Notes: a model not told the origin generated them from the letters alone. A stretch of DNA of 64,000 nucleotides from Bradyrhizobium sp. 138 (GCF_023074075.1 NZ_JADPKT010000072.1:1-64000), one strand, 5' to 3'. Positions 17,213 to 26,913 are shown, numbered from the stretch's first letter. A program made the numbers and translations.

Positions 17213-18754
17213 ATGGACCAGGACGTCGCAGCGAAAGAGCAGCCCCGCTACATCAAGCTCAACGAGCGCGATAATGTCGCGATCGTGGTCAATGATTTCG
17301 GGCTTCCCGCCGGCGCCCGCTTTGCCGATGGGCTGACGCTGCGCGCCTTCGTGCCGCAGGGACACAAGACGGCGCTGGTTGATATCGCAGAAGGCGCGCC
17401 GATCATCCGCTATGGCGAAATCATCGGCTATGCGCTGTCGCCGATCCTGGCCGGCGAATGGGTGGACGAGGCGCGCATCCGGATGCCGGAGGCCCCTGAC
17501 CTCGACAAGCTCGAAATCTCCACCGCCGTCCCCGCACCGCTGCCGCCGCTCGAAGGCTTCACCTTCGAGGGCTATCGCAATCCTGACGGCTCGGTCGGCA
17601 CCAAGAACATCCTCGGCATCTCCTCGTCCGTGCAATGCGTCAAAGGCACGATGGAATATGCGGTGAAGCGCATCCGCGCCGAGCTGCTGCCAAAATACCC
17701 CAACGTCGACGATGTCGTGCCGTTGACGCACGCCTATGGCTGCGGCGTCGCCATCACCGCGCCCGACGCGGTGGTGCCGATCCGTACGTTGCAGAACATC
17801 GCGCTGAACCCGAATTTCGGCGGCGAGATCCTCGTCGTCGGCCTCGGCTGCGAGAAGCTCGCGCCCGAGCGGCTGGTGCCGGAGGGCGTCAGCGACGCCA
17901 TCGTGCGGATGCAGGACGAAGCCTTCGACGGCTTCGGCGCCATCGTCGACGCGATCATGACCCAGGCCGAGGCCCGTCTGAAGGTGCTCAACGCCCGCAA
18001 GCGCGAGACCTGCCCGGCCTCCGATCTCGTCATCGGGCTGCAATGCGGCGGCAGCGACGCCTTCTCCGGCGTCACCGCCAATCCCGCCGTCGGCTTCGCC
18101 GCGGATCTGCTGGTACGCGCTGGGGCCACCGTGATGTTCTCCGAAGTGACCGAGGTGCGCGATGCCATCCAGCTGCTGACGCGCCGCGCGATCAACGAGG
18201 ACGTCGGTCGCGCGCTGGTGCGCGAGATGGCCTGGTATGATTCCTATCTCGCCCGCGGCGGCGCCGACCGCAGCGCCAACACCACGCCCGGCAACAAGAA
18301 GGGCGGCCTTGCCAACATCGTCGAGAAGTCATTGGGCTCGATCGTCAAGTCCGGATCGAGCGCCATCACCGGCGTGCTCTCGCCCGGCGAGAAGGCGACG
18401 CAGAAGGGCATGCTGTTCGCGGCAACGCCCGCCTCCGACTTCATCTGCGGCACGCTTCAGCTCGCCTCCGGCATGACGCTGCAAGTGTTCACCACCGGCC
18501 GCGGCACGCCTTACGGCCTTGCGGCGGCGCCCGTGATCAAGGTCGCAACCCGCAGCGAGCTCGCCCGCCGCTGGAAGGACCTGATCGACTTCGACGCCGG
18601 CCGCATCGCCACCGGCGAGAAGACCATCGAGGAGACCGGCTGGGACCTGTTCCGCCTGATCCTCGACGTCGCCTCTGGCCGCACCAAGCCGTGGTCGGAT
18701 CGCTGGGGCATCCACAACGATCTCACGCTGTTCAATCCGGCGCCGGTGACCTGA
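17213..18754 (+). CDS. garD: Galactarate dehydratase
   Basis: A 513-aa UxaA/GarD-family dehydratase. It converts galactarate to 5-keto-4-deoxy-glucarate, so it joins the glucarate route at kdgD. An N-terminal SAF-like domain (VALVDI, PIIRYGEIIGYA) precedes the catalytic part with GYRNPDGSVGTKN, HAYGCGVA, GLGCEKLAPE and LQCGGSDAFSGVTANPA, whose cysteines fit the iron-dependent family. The start at 17213 follows a CGGAG site; an upstream in-frame ATG lies inside the palindromic repeat and is unlikely. Last gene of the locus, convergent with the next gene. Confidence 0.92.
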   Translation: MDQDVAAKEQPRYIKLNERDNVAIVVNDFGLPAGARFADGLTLRAFVPQGHKTALVDIAEGAPIIRYGEIIGYALSPILAGEWVDEARIRMPEAPDLDKLEISTAVPAPLPPLEGFTFEGYRNPDGSVGTKNILGISSSVQCVKGTMEYAVKRIRAELLPKYPNVDDVVPLTHAYGCGVAITAPDAVVPIRTLQNIALNPNFGGEILVVGLGCEKLAPERLVPEGVSDAIVRMQDEAFDGFGAIVDAIMTQAEARLKVLNARKRETCPASDLVIGLQCGGSDAFSGVTANPAVGFAADLLVRAGATVMFSEVTEVRDAIQLLTRRAINEDVGRALVREMAWYDSYLARGGADRSANTTPGNKKGGLANIVEKSLGSIVKSGSSAITGVLSPGEKATQKGMLFAATPASDFICGTLQLASGMTLQVFTTGRGTPYGLAAAPVIKVATRSELARRWKDLIDFDAGRIATGEKTIEETGWDLFRLILDVASGRTKPWSDRWGIHNDLTLFNPAPVT

Positions 18755-18770
18755 GGCTCGCGAGGCGGCT

Positions 18771-19511
18771 TCACTGACCTCCGATCAAGTGCATGTCACC
18801 GAACGTGACGGGCAGACTGCGCGTAATGAGATCGACGACGGCCGCGCGCAGGCGCTCGCTCGACGCGGCACCGCCCAGCGTCTCGTCTATCGGCCCGCTC
18901 GGACCGGCCAGTTGCATGGTTCCGGTGTTGTCGAGCGGCGCGGCCGCCCGCTTCTCGATCACGTCGAACGATCTGCCATCGATGATGCGAACTTCGTAGA
19001 GCGCGTGGATCATACCGTAGTCTGCAAGCAGCGTCCGGTATTCGGCAAGCCCGACGCCCTCGACGTTGCGACCGTTGCCGAGTTTCGATCTCGCCCGGGT
19101 GATGACGATGTACGCGTCCAGCCCCTGCGGGGCGACATCGCTGCGGACCAGTTCCTTGAACGGATCGCGGCGCAGGAGATTGACGGGCGCAACCGGCGAA
19201 TCCCTGATTGCTGCGAACGCGGCGCGCCTGTAGCTCACCGGCTGCACGCGAAAGCGCCCGTCCAGCAGCCTGCTCGCCTGCTGGACGATCAAGTCGTCCA
19301 GCGCCCACGCGCTGATCGACAGGCTTTGCGCGGTGGCGCCCAGTCGGGTCAGACCGGCTTGCGTCAGACTCATCTCCTCGCCGATCGCCGAGACGATACC
19401 GACGGTCTTGATCGCCTGGAGACGGCTCGCGCGCGTCTCGAAGGCCGCGGCGGCGCCGAGAGCGACGCAAGCGGCGGCGAGGCCAATCCATAGAAAAGCG
19501 GTGCGGCGCAT
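18771..19511 (-). CDS. Exported protein of unknown function
   Basis: A 246-aa protein with an N-terminal membrane anchor or signal peptide (FLWIGLAAACVALGAAAAF). The rest is soluble (KTVGIVSAIGEEMSLTQ, DAYIVITRARS, LYEVRIIDGRSFDVIEKR). It ends four bases before the mipA-like gene begins its 3' end on the same strand, so the two may be co-transcribed with mipA first. I do not recognise the family. Confidence 0.65.
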   Translation of the reverse strand: MRRTAFLWIGLAAACVALGAAAAFETRASRLQAIKTVGIVSAIGEEMSLTQAGLTRLGATAQSLSISAWALDDLIVQQASRLLDGRFRVQPVSYRRAAFAAIRDSPVAPVNLLRRDPFKELVRSDVAPQGLDAYIVITRARSKLGNGRNVEGVGLAEYRTLLADYGMIHALYEVRIIDGRSFDVIEKRAAAPLDNTGTMQLAGPSGPIDETLGGAASSERLRAAVVDLITRSLPVTFGDMHLIGGQ

Positions 19512-19514
19512 GGC

Positions 19515-20402
19515 CTATCGAATCCTGAAGTCGAACGAATAGGACGCACCGAGGCCGACGGTGGTCTGGTTCGACGATCCCCGCAGCTTCACCAGCGGGC
19601 TGTCCGCGGCATCACCGAGCAGCTTCTCATACTCGACATAGGCATGGACCTCCCACTGCCGATTGATGCGGTAGGAGATCTGGCTGCCGAAGCCGACCGA
19701 GTGTGCGCCACCTTTGGCATTGTAGGTCGGCAATCCCGATGCCAACGCCTGCACGGCGTCGACTCCGAAATAGGGCGCGGTCGCCTTGGTGCTCTTCCAG
19801 GTGAAGCGCGGACCGGCCGAGATGGTCAGCCTTTGAATCAGTGGCACGATGACGTCGGCGGAGACGTCGGCGACCGTGCCGGTATGCCCGCCGATGCCCT
19901 GGCGCAATTCGCTACGCAGGCGCAGCCAGTCGACGGGATAATATTCGACGAAGCCGCCCAGCTCGTAGGCGGCCTTGACGTCGCCAAGCCCGGTCAGCTC
20001 GGCATATTTGCCGCTCTTGCGCGACGAGACGTACTTGAACGCAGGCCCGGCGCGAAAATTGCCGACGTCCAGCAGCGCGATGCTGGCGCTGTCGCGCGGC
20101 CCCCGAAACTGGTCGACCGATCCGGCACGGCGGATGGCGAAGATCGGAATCGGGAGGAACTTTCCGTCCTTCGACCCGACGAAATCGGGCATGTACTGTC
20201 CGCCGATACCCACCATGACCGTCCAGTTTCCGGAGGGCGACGGCAGCATCGGCAACTCGAACGGCGGCGCCGGCAGCGTGACCGTGGTCTGCGCCGATGC
20301 GGCGTGAGGGATCGTCACGATCGCACCGAGTGCGGCAACGAGGGCGGTCGTCCGCCGCGCATTCACCGTGAGGCGGAAGGCGGCTTCGTCAAAATGCGTC
20401 AT
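19515..20402 (-). CDS. MipA/OmpV-family outer-membrane protein
   Basis: A 295-aa outer-membrane beta-barrel. The signal peptide ends near IPHAASAQ. The MipA/OmpV pattern is clear: WTVMVGIGGQYMPDFVGS near the start, alternating beta strands, and a terminal aromatic strand (VGLGASYSFDF). MipA was named as a scaffold for murein hydrolase and synthase; OmpV proteins are also adhesins or porins. The start at 20402 follows GGGGCC. It is divergent from an OmpR-type two-component system, a common arrangement suggesting control by that system through the repeats at 20476-20572. Confidence 0.85.
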   Translation of the reverse strand: MTHFDEAAFRLTVNARRTTALVAALGAIVTIPHAASAQTTVTLPAPPFELPMLPSPSGNWTVMVGIGGQYMPDFVGSKDGKFLPIPIFAIRRAGSVDQFRGPRDSASIALLDVGNFRAGPAFKYVSSRKSGKYAELTGLGDVKAAYELGGFVEYYPVDWLRLRSELRQGIGGHTGTVADVSADVIVPLIQRLTISAGPRFTWKSTKATAPYFGVDAVQALASGLPTYNAKGGAHSVGFGSQISYRINRQWEVHAYVEYEKLLGDAADSPLVKLRGSSNQTTVGLGASYSFDFRIR

Positions 20403-20475
20403 TACGGGGCCCCCGGACCGGCCTTGCTGGCCTGGTCGACTGATGTGGTTCGGAGCCCCAGCATGTGGTCCGGCA

Positions 20476-20572
20476 AAATTGCCCCAAGATTGCAAGGAGA
20501 GAGCCGCTGACCGGATCCGTTCCATTGTGCGACGGGCGCGGGCCACCGAACCAACATTGCCCGAACATTGCC
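20476..20572. promoter_or_regulatory. Two pairs of 11-bp-spaced direct repeats (candidate response-regulator sites)
   Basis: Two pairs of the 9-mer AAnATTGCC occur with exact 11-bp periodicity: AAAATTGCC/AAGATTGCA at 20476 and 20487, and AACATTGCC/AACATTGCC at 20553 and 20564. OmpR/PhoB-type regulators bind tandem repeats with about one helical turn of spacing. The sites lie in the 350-base gap between mipA and the response regulator; nothing else was found in that gap. Confidence 0.6.
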
Positions 20573-20752
20573 GAGACGCGCTCCCGCGCCGAAACTTCGG
20601 CCGGCACCGCCGCCGGCCCGCTCGCGTCTGCCTTTCATTCGCCAAGCTCGCTGCCTTTATGGGAACCCTGCGCACGAGCCGAAACGCCAGACTTCGGCCA
20701 GGGAGCGTCACGCTCGGGGTTTGTTGCCCAGCAGAGTCTAAGGACGACCCGC

Positions 20753-21433
20753 GTGCGTTCCCTCGTGATCGAAGACGAACCGCAGATCGGCGCCTATGTC
20801 AGTCGCCTGCTCGGACAATTGCACGGAATCGTCGACATCGTCGGCTCGATCGCCGATGCACGTCAGGCGCTCGACAATTTCAAATATGATCTCGCGATCG
20901 TCGACCGGATGCTGCCCGACGGCGATGCGCTCCAGGTGGTCACGGCGTTGAGCCAGTCGTCGGAACGTCCCGCGATCATCATGCTGACCTCCAAGGACGC
21001 CAAGGAGGATGTCGTCGACGGCCTCAACGGGGGCGCCGACGACTATCTCGGCAAGCCGTTCGAGCCGCAGGAGCTGATCGCGCGGGTGCGCGCGGTGCTA
21101 CGGCGGCCGCGGCTGCTCGCGCCTTCGGTGCTGTCGCTCGGCAATGTCGAGCTGCATCTCGGCAGCAACGAGGCCGTCGTCGCCGACACCAAGATCCTGC
21201 TGCGACGGCGTGAGGCGCTGATCCTGGGGGCGTTGCTGATGCGGCGCGACCGCGTCATCACCCGCGCCGCCCTGATCGAGGAGATCTACGGCTTCGACGA
21301 CGAGATCGAGTCCAACACGCTCGAAGCGCAGGTCTCGCGCCTCCGCAAGAAACTGACCGAGCTCGGCGGCGACGTCGAGATCCGCAGCATGCGGGGCATC
21401 GGCTACATCCTGCGGCTGGCAACACCGCGATGA
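20753..21433 (+). CDS. OmpR-family response regulator
   Basis: A 226-aa response regulator. The receiver domain (1-115) has the acidic pair E7/D8, phospho-acceptor D51 (VDRMLP), T79 and K101 (GKPFE). The C-terminal winged helix (about 130-224) ends EIRSMRGIGYIL, as in PhoB/OmpR/QseB. Start is the GTG at 20753, preceded by AAGGA. The frame is open further upstream, but that part has no domain and no good start signal. It overlaps the kinase gene by four bases, so the pair is translationally coupled. Confidence 0.93.
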   Translation: MRSLVIEDEPQIGAYVSRLLGQLHGIVDIVGSIADARQALDNFKYDLAIVDRMLPDGDALQVVTALSQSSERPAIIMLTSKDAKEDVVDGLNGGADDYLGKPFEPQELIARVRAVLRRPRLLAPSVLSLGNVELHLGSNEAVVADTKILLRRREALILGALLMRRDRVITRAALIEEIYGFDDEIESNTLEAQVSRLRKKLTELGGDVEIRSMRGIGYILRLATPR

Positions 21434-22794
21434 GGTCGATCGCCAGAACCTTTGCGCTGTCGCTCGGCATCGCCGCGACGACGATCTTCCTGATCATGGT
21501 CGGCATCTTCGTCACGCGCTACCCGCTGGAGGAACGCGAGTTCAGGGCCTGCAGGGTCGTGGCGACCGTTCTCGATCGTGCCACGCTGATCGAAGGGCAA
21601 AACCTGACGGTGCGTCCGACTCCCGCTCTTCAGGAATTGAAGGCGGACAGCCCGAACCTCTGGTACGTCGTGTCCGCCGGCGATCTCGTCAGCGAGTACG
21701 GCAGCGAGCACCGGCCACCGCTTCCGTTCGCATTCCCCTATCGCGGGCCCGTCGGCCTGTCGGTCTTCAGCACACTCGATCAGAACAGCACGTTTTGTCT
21801 CGCCGTTGCGCAACGGGGCTCCGTGCGGCTCTCGATGATGGCCGGCGAGCCTCAGGTTCGCTTTGGCCGGATTGCAAGAAGCTTCCTTGTCCGCAACATG
21901 TTTTCCATCCTCCTGGTGGCGCTGGCCTTTGCGGCAACCGTCGCGATCGGTTCGGCGCTTGCCGCGCGTTTCGTCTCACGCGGCATCGAGCGGGTCGCGC
22001 GGCGCGCCCTCGCGATCGATCCGTCGGCGCCGCAAGGACTGATATCCTTGTCCGAGGTTCCCTCGGAGCTGAAGCCGTTGGTCGAGGCGCTGAACCGCGC
22101 CTTCGGCGAGATCGACGCCTATATCAGGATGCAACGCCGCTTCCTCGGCAACGCCGCCCACCAACTCCGCACGCCGCTCACGCTGTTGCGTGCGAAGATC
22201 GAGGACGTGCCCGAGCCGGCGCTGAAGGCCGAATTGGTGCGCGACATCAGGCGCCTGACGTACCTGGTCTCGGCCATGCTCGACCTGGCCCGGCTGCAAA
22301 ATCATGCGATCGTGAAGCGGCCGATCGATCTCGCCCAAATCACGCTCGACGTGCTGGCCGATTTCGGTCCCTCGGCACTGGACGCCGGCATCGAGCTCGC
22401 GCTGGAGCAAGACGGGAAAGGTCCGCTTCTGGTCCAAGGCGTGGACGCCGCGATTCGCAGTGCGCTTGCCAACCTCGTCGGCAACGCGCTCATTCACGCC
22501 CATGGCGCGCAACGCATCGTTGCCACGCTCAGCCGCGATGGCATCTCGATTCACGATGACGGTGCGGGCCTGCCCGGTGGCGCCGAACACGGGCTGACCG
22601 AGCCGTTTCAGACCGGCAACGCCGCCGCCGACGGCGCGGGCCTCGGCCTGTCGATCGTCCGCGAGATCATGGCCGCCCATGGCGGCGAGCTGGTCATTTC
22701 CTCCGCGCCCGGCCGTGGCACGACCGTGAGCCTGCGCTTTCCCGCGGCCACCGCGCCGGTCAAAGCCCCGCAGCTCGATCTGCAAGAGCACTAA
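21430..22794 (+). CDS. Sensor histidine kinase
   Basis: A 454-aa inner-membrane histidine kinase. Helix 1 (about 10-28) and helix 2 (about 155-178) flank a ~125-residue periplasmic sensor domain. HisKA has NAAHQLRTPLT with H244; the ATPase domain has NLVGNALIHA, DDGAGLPGG and GAGLGLSIV. It resembles the QseC/TctE group. Signal unknown; the link to mipA suggests envelope or metal stress. Its start overlaps the regulator's stop (ATGA). Confidence 0.92.
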   Translation: MRSIARTFALSLGIAATTIFLIMVGIFVTRYPLEEREFRACRVVATVLDRATLIEGQNLTVRPTPALQELKADSPNLWYVVSAGDLVSEYGSEHRPPLPFAFPYRGPVGLSVFSTLDQNSTFCLAVAQRGSVRLSMMAGEPQVRFGRIARSFLVRNMFSILLVALAFAATVAIGSALAARFVSRGIERVARRALAIDPSAPQGLISLSEVPSELKPLVEALNRAFGEIDAYIRMQRRFLGNAAHQLRTPLTLLRAKIEDVPEPALKAELVRDIRRLTYLVSAMLDLARLQNHAIVKRPIDLAQITLDVLADFGPSALDAGIELALEQDGKGPLLVQGVDAAIRSALANLVGNALIHAHGAQRIVATLSRDGISIHDDGAGLPGGAEHGLTEPFQTGNAAADGAGLGLSIVREIMAAHGGELVISSAPGRGTTVSLRFPAATAPVKAPQLDLQEH

Positions 22795-22985
22795 GCAAGG
22801 CGCATCGTCGGTCCACGAAACCGTCCGGAAACATTGGCGCCAAATGCTTCTTGATCGTTTCGTCCTTTCGCATCAAGCAACCAATATGTGCGCCGGAGGC
22901 GATCGGAATGTTTGTACGCGAGCGAACCTGCTCCGGCGTCGACGCGACCAAACCTCCGATTGACATCTTCAACGGAGATTTTCCA

Positions 22986-23255
22986 ATGCGTGCTCTCACA
23001 ATGATTGCCGTCGCCAGCGCCGTGATTGCGAGCGCGACCGGTGCCTTCGCCACCGAGCTTCCCTCTTACGAAGTGACGTCGTTTCCGATCTCGACGACGC
23101 AAGTGCAGGTGCTCGGCGGCGCCGGCGTCGAGGAGCAGTCGGCCGCACCGACCATGATCGTCGCCGGCATGCCCGCCTCGCCCGCACAGCTTTCGGTGTT
23201 GTCGCCGCGGGTCAAGCGGCTGGCGAGCGCCGGTGCGACGAGCGAGCAGCGCTGA
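22986..23255 (+). CDS. Small secreted protein, unknown function
   Basis: An 89-aa precursor with a signal peptide cleaved after AFA (residue ~22), leaving about 67 residues (LPSYEVTSFPISTTQVQ onward). An ACGGAG ribosome site precedes the ATG. It resembles small exported proteins common in Bradyrhizobium that carry the phrase YEVTSFPIS. It has its own hairpin terminator and is not clearly part of the kinase operon. Function not predictable. Confidence 0.75.
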   Translation: MRALTMIAVASAVIASATGAFATELPSYEVTSFPISTTQVQVLGGAGVEEQSAAPTMIVAGMPASPAQLSVLSPRVKRLASAGATSEQR

Positions 23256-23302
23256 TCGCGAGCGACGCAAGGCACACGACCTCATCTTGTCATTCACGCA
23301 TT

Positions 23303-23328
23303 CGCGCGCCGGCATCAACCGGCGCGCG
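23303..23328 (+). terminator. Hairpin terminator after the small secreted gene
   Basis: A perfect 10-bp stem CGCGCGCCGG / CCGGCGCGCG with a 6-base loop, 47 bases after the stop. The following tract (CTCGATTTATAG) is only moderately T-rich. Confidence 0.6.
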
Positions 23329-23447
23329 CTCGATTTATAGCAATACTAATTCCAAATCTGATGATTGAGGGACCATTGCGTCCTTCTCCACTTCAAGCCC
23401 GGGAATGCTCTTGTTAGTCGTGCCCGTCAGGAATGATGGGGTCGCGA

Positions 23448-25712
23448 ATGACAACATATCTAAGGACGGCAACGAGATTGATCGGCGGCGCGCTGCCGCT
23501 GTTGGCGGGCCTGATCGACGCGGCGCCAGCCGAGGCGCAATCATCGTCGCAGGAATTGCCCGCCGTCGTCGTCGAACAGCCGTCGTCGCGATCGAAAGCC
23601 GGAGCACGTCCGCCCCGCTCGCAGCGGGCCGGGCAGACAGCGAACCGACGCCGTCAGACCCAGCCCGCACAGTTGAACGCCAATACACCGGCGGCGGGCG
23701 CTGCTGCTGCCGAGACCGCGACGGGCCCGGTGCAGGGCTATGTGGCAAGTCGCAGCGGCACCGGCACCAAGACCGACACGCCGCTCCGCGAGACGCCGCA
23801 GTCGATCAGCGTGGTGACCGCGGAGCGCATCATCGACCAGGGCGCGACCACCGTGCAGGAAGCGTTGCGCTACGTGCCAGGCGTGTTCGCCGACGCCTAC
23901 GGCGCGGATTCGCGCGGCGACTATCCGCGCATCCGTGGCCAGGATCCGAACATCTATCTCGACGGCACGCGGATGGTGAACACCTGGAATTTCAATGAAT
24001 GGCGCCCGGAGCCTTATACGCTGGAGCGTATCGAGGTTCTGCGCGGCCCCTCTTCCGTGCTCTACGGCGACACCTCGACGGCAGGCTTGCTGAACCTGAT
24101 CTCGAAGCGGCCGCGGGCTGAATCCGCCAGCGAGATCGGCGTGCAATATGGCAGCTTCAACCGCAAGCAGGTGCAGCTCGACTCCACGGGAAAGCTGACA
24201 AAGGACGGCGAGTGGCTCTATCGCTTCATTGGCGTGTTCCGCGACAGCAACATGCAGACGGATTACGTCAAGGATGATCGCATCGTGCTCGCGCCATCGC
24301 TGACCTGGCGCCCGACCAACGATACCAGCTGGACCGTGCTCGGCACCTACCAAAAGGACACGAGCGGCTCCTCCACCGCGTTTCTGCCGCATGAAGGCAC
24401 GCTCTATCCCGGCCCCAACGGCTTCATTCCGGTCAACCGCTTCGCCGGCGAGCCTGGCTTTGACAAATACCAGACCGAGACCGGGGCGATCAGCAGCTTG
24501 TTCGAGCACAGCTTCAGCGACGGCCTGAAGATCCGGCAGAACCTGCGCTACGCCCATGTCGAGGGCATCTACCGGTCAATGTGGCCGGATCTGAACTTCG
24601 TCGATCCAAGCGATCCGAACTATCCATTCCTCGATTCCAGCCGACGTACCATGGCACGCAGCGTATGGAGTCGTCAGACGGTCAAGGACAGCCTGACCTC
24701 AGACAGCAATGCCGAGCTGAAATTGCACACCGGGCCGGTCGCACACAAGGTGCTGTTCGGTATCGATTACCGCCAGATCAACGAGCGTGCGCAATCGGGC
24801 TTCGCCACGGACTCGACGCCGTTCGATCTCTACGCGCCGGTTTACAGCGGCGTGACGGCGCCGGCGATGTCTGCCGAACCCGATCTCCGTCAGACCCAGC
24901 TCGGCCTCTATGCACAGGACCAGTTGCGGCTCGGGCCATGGCTTGCGGTCTTCGGTCTGCGCCACGACTACGTCACCAGCGACACGCAGGGTTTACCGGT
25001 CGAGAACTACCAGGCGACCACCGGCCGTGCCGCGCTGATGTACGAACTGCCGTTCGGCCTCACGCCCTACGTCACCTATGCGCAGTCGTTCAACCCCATC
25101 TTCGGCGGGGGCATTTGCGCCACCGCGTGCGCGCCGCAACGCGGCGAGATGGTCGAGCTCGGCTTCAAGTACAATCCGACACCACGCAATGCGATCAACG
25201 GCGCAATCTTCGACATCACCGAGAAAAACCGGCTGACGAGCGATCCTGACAATCCCTTGCTCTCGATCCAGACCGGCAAGGTCCGGATCCGCGGCGCCGA
25301 GCTCGAGGTGCTCACGAACATTACTCCGGATCTCGATCTGATCGCCGCCTACACCTATCTCGATGCCCGCGTCGAAAGCGGCGACAATGCCGGCAAGCAT
25401 GTCGAGACCGTGCCGGACCACCAGGCCTCGCTGTGGGCGAAATACCGCCTCACCTGGTTTGGCCTGCCGGGCGTCACCGTCGGCGGCGGCGTGCGCTACA
25501 TCGGGCAATCCTGGGACGGCACCGACACCCTCCGCACGCCGGACTACACTTTGTTCGATGCCATGGTCCGCTACGACAATGGTCCCTGGCGGCTTCAGGT
25601 CAATGGCAGCAATCTCTTCGACAAGCGTCACGTCACCACGTGCCGTGCGCTCGGCGATTGCTTCCTCGGTATCGGCCGTACGGTGCTCGGCAGCGTGACC
25701 TACAGATTCTAG
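23448..25712 (+). CDS. TonB-dependent siderophore-type receptor
   Basis: A 754-aa outer-membrane receptor. After a signal peptide and a low-complexity linker comes a plug domain (TPLRETPQSISVVTAERI, PRIRGQDPNIYLDGTRM, VLRGPSSVLYG) and a 22-strand barrel ending VLGSVTYRF with terminal Phe. The paired cysteines near the end (TTCRALGDCF) are typical of ferrichrome/ferrioxamine-type receptors (FhuA, FoxA). Energised by TonB/ExbBD encoded elsewhere. Start 23448 has GGGG upstream; ATGs at 23433 and 23436 are alternatives. No siderophore genes are adjacent. Confidence 0.92.
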   Translation: MTTYLRTATRLIGGALPLLAGLIDAAPAEAQSSSQELPAVVVEQPSSRSKAGARPPRSQRAGQTANRRRQTQPAQLNANTPAAGAAAAETATGPVQGYVASRSGTGTKTDTPLRETPQSISVVTAERIIDQGATTVQEALRYVPGVFADAYGADSRGDYPRIRGQDPNIYLDGTRMVNTWNFNEWRPEPYTLERIEVLRGPSSVLYGDTSTAGLLNLISKRPRAESASEIGVQYGSFNRKQVQLDSTGKLTKDGEWLYRFIGVFRDSNMQTDYVKDDRIVLAPSLTWRPTNDTSWTVLGTYQKDTSGSSTAFLPHEGTLYPGPNGFIPVNRFAGEPGFDKYQTETGAISSLFEHSFSDGLKIRQNLRYAHVEGIYRSMWPDLNFVDPSDPNYPFLDSSRRTMARSVWSRQTVKDSLTSDSNAELKLHTGPVAHKVLFGIDYRQINERAQSGFATDSTPFDLYAPVYSGVTAPAMSAEPDLRQTQLGLYAQDQLRLGPWLAVFGLRHDYVTSDTQGLPVENYQATTGRAALMYELPFGLTPYVTYAQSFNPIFGGGICATACAPQRGEMVELGFKYNPTPRNAINGAIFDITEKNRLTSDPDNPLLSIQTGKVRIRGAELEVLTNITPDLDLIAAYTYLDARVESGDNAGKHVETVPDHQASLWAKYRLTWFGLPGVTVGGGVRYIGQSWDGTDTLRTPDYTLFDAMVRYDNGPWRLQVNGSNLFDKRHVTTCRALGDCFLGIGRTVLGSVTYRF

Positions 25713-25721
25713 GACCGATCT

Positions 25722-26108
25722 CTACGTCATGCTGCCCGGCATGAAGCAGCGCACGCGCGGATGACCGTCGATATAGTGCTTCCACACCATGGTGCGGCCG
25801 ATCTTGTTCGGCACGGTGATCACGGCACCATCGGGCACCACGACCCACTCGTCGTCGATGCGGACGCGGTAGCGACCGCGATCGGATTCCCAATCGGCGT
25901 CGGCAATGATGTAGCCGTCGGCGTCGGTGCAGCATTGTCCGAATTCGCTGTGCAGGCTTTCGAACCAGGGTTTCAACGGCGAGTTGGCGTAGCGCCCGTC
26001 ATCGCGCGCCAGCGCCGAGGTCGCCAACACCGCTACCAGGCCCAGCGCTGTCAGGGCCAGCAACGGCGCTGCACCCAATCTTGCAAATCGCAATCTTGGA
26101 AGTCGCAT
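25722..26108 (-). CDS. Small exported cysteine-containing protein
   Basis: A 128-aa precursor with a long hydrophobic signal segment ending near TSALA. The mature part contains YANSPLKPWFESLHS, a CCTDADG motif and VRIDDEWVVVPDGAVI, ending RVRCFMPGSMT. This pattern (FGQCCTDADGY) recurs in many small periplasmic proteins of rhizobia with unknown function. The three cysteines could form disulfides or bind metal. Convergent with the TonB receptor. Confidence 0.75.
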   Translation of the reverse strand: MRLPRLRFARLGAAPLLALTALGLVAVLATSALARDDGRYANSPLKPWFESLHSEFGQCCTDADGYIIADADWESDRGRYRVRIDDEWVVVPDGAVITVPNKIGRTMVWKHYIDGHPRVRCFMPGSMT

Positions 26109-26316
26109 ATCGTCTCCGCGGGTCGAAGTGATCGCCGCGAGGGACGATGCGTGCCGCCCACCTTCCGCGGCTCAGCGAAAGGCCTAGAGGGCAGCGACTC
26201 ATTCCCCCAGCCGCTTGCGGACAGCTATGCAAATCCGGCGCCAGCACGCATTCCGGGCAACTACTGGAGCGGGCCCGGGGCGCGTTCGTCTTTCGGCGAA
26301 TAAATCGCTGCTGATC

Positions 26317-26913
26317 TTACTGCTTGGGCGCCGGCGCCATCATCCCGCCGCCGCTCTTCTTCGTCGCGGGTGCTGGCGGCTTGGTGGCCGCAGCCTGCGC
26401 GGGCAGATATTTTGCGACGATGGCGGGATCGACCTGGGCGATGTTGGCGTCAGGCAGGCGCGTCCAGGCCTCGTCCTTGCCGAGCAGCGAAATTCCGAGA
26501 TAGCCGCGCAGCGTCAGGGTCTGGCCATCAGGACTGACCCTCATGTTGGCCTTCCAGATCTGGCCGTCACGCGGATTGAGCACGTTGCCGCCTTCGTACT
26601 TCATCCCTTCGCGCTTCATGTTGCGGACGAAGGAGATGCCGAGCACCGGCGCGTTCTTGCGATCGTCGGTGCACTTGCTGCAGACCTCGTTCGGGTCGTC
26701 GCCGGGCCGCGGGAAGGTTTTTGCGATCACGCCTTCGAAGACGCCGTTACGGTCGACGAAGAGGAACCATCCGACCGTCTTGCCGTCTTCGACCTTCTGC
26801 CACAGGCCCGCCGCCGTAGGCTCGGCGGTCTGCGCTGCGGACGGCGTCACCGTCGCGAGCGACAATGCCAGCGCGAGGAAGGGGAGCAGCCGAAAGCTGG
26901 AGGGATTCCGCAT
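26317..26913 (-). CDS. DUF2147-domain exported protein
   Basis: A 198-aa precursor with a signal peptide ending at PSAAQ. DUF2147 pattern: GLWQKVEDGKTVGWFLFVDR, CSKCTDDRKNAPVLGISF, ILNPRDGQIW-like NVLNPRDGQIW, TLRGYLGISLLG. The fold is a lipocalin-like periplasmic beta-barrel; ligand unknown. The C-terminal tail is Pro/Ala/Lys-rich (KPPAPATKKSGGG). Monocistronic by position. Confidence 0.88.
   Translation of the reverse strand: MRNPSSFRLLPFLALALSLATVTPSAAQTAEPTAAGLWQKVEDGKTVGWFLFVDRNGVFEGVIAKTFPRPGDDPNEVCSKCTDDRKNAPVLGISFVRNMKREGMKYEGGNVLNPRDGQIWKANMRVSPDGQTLTLRGYLGISLLGKDEAWTRLPDANIAQVDPAIVAKYLPAQAAATKPPAPATKKSGGGMMAPAPKQ

Noticed and set aside
20465..20752. N-terminal extension of the response regulator
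   Set aside because: Open in frame but without domain sequence, and it crosses the direct repeats. A GTG with AAGGA begins the receiver domain exactly.
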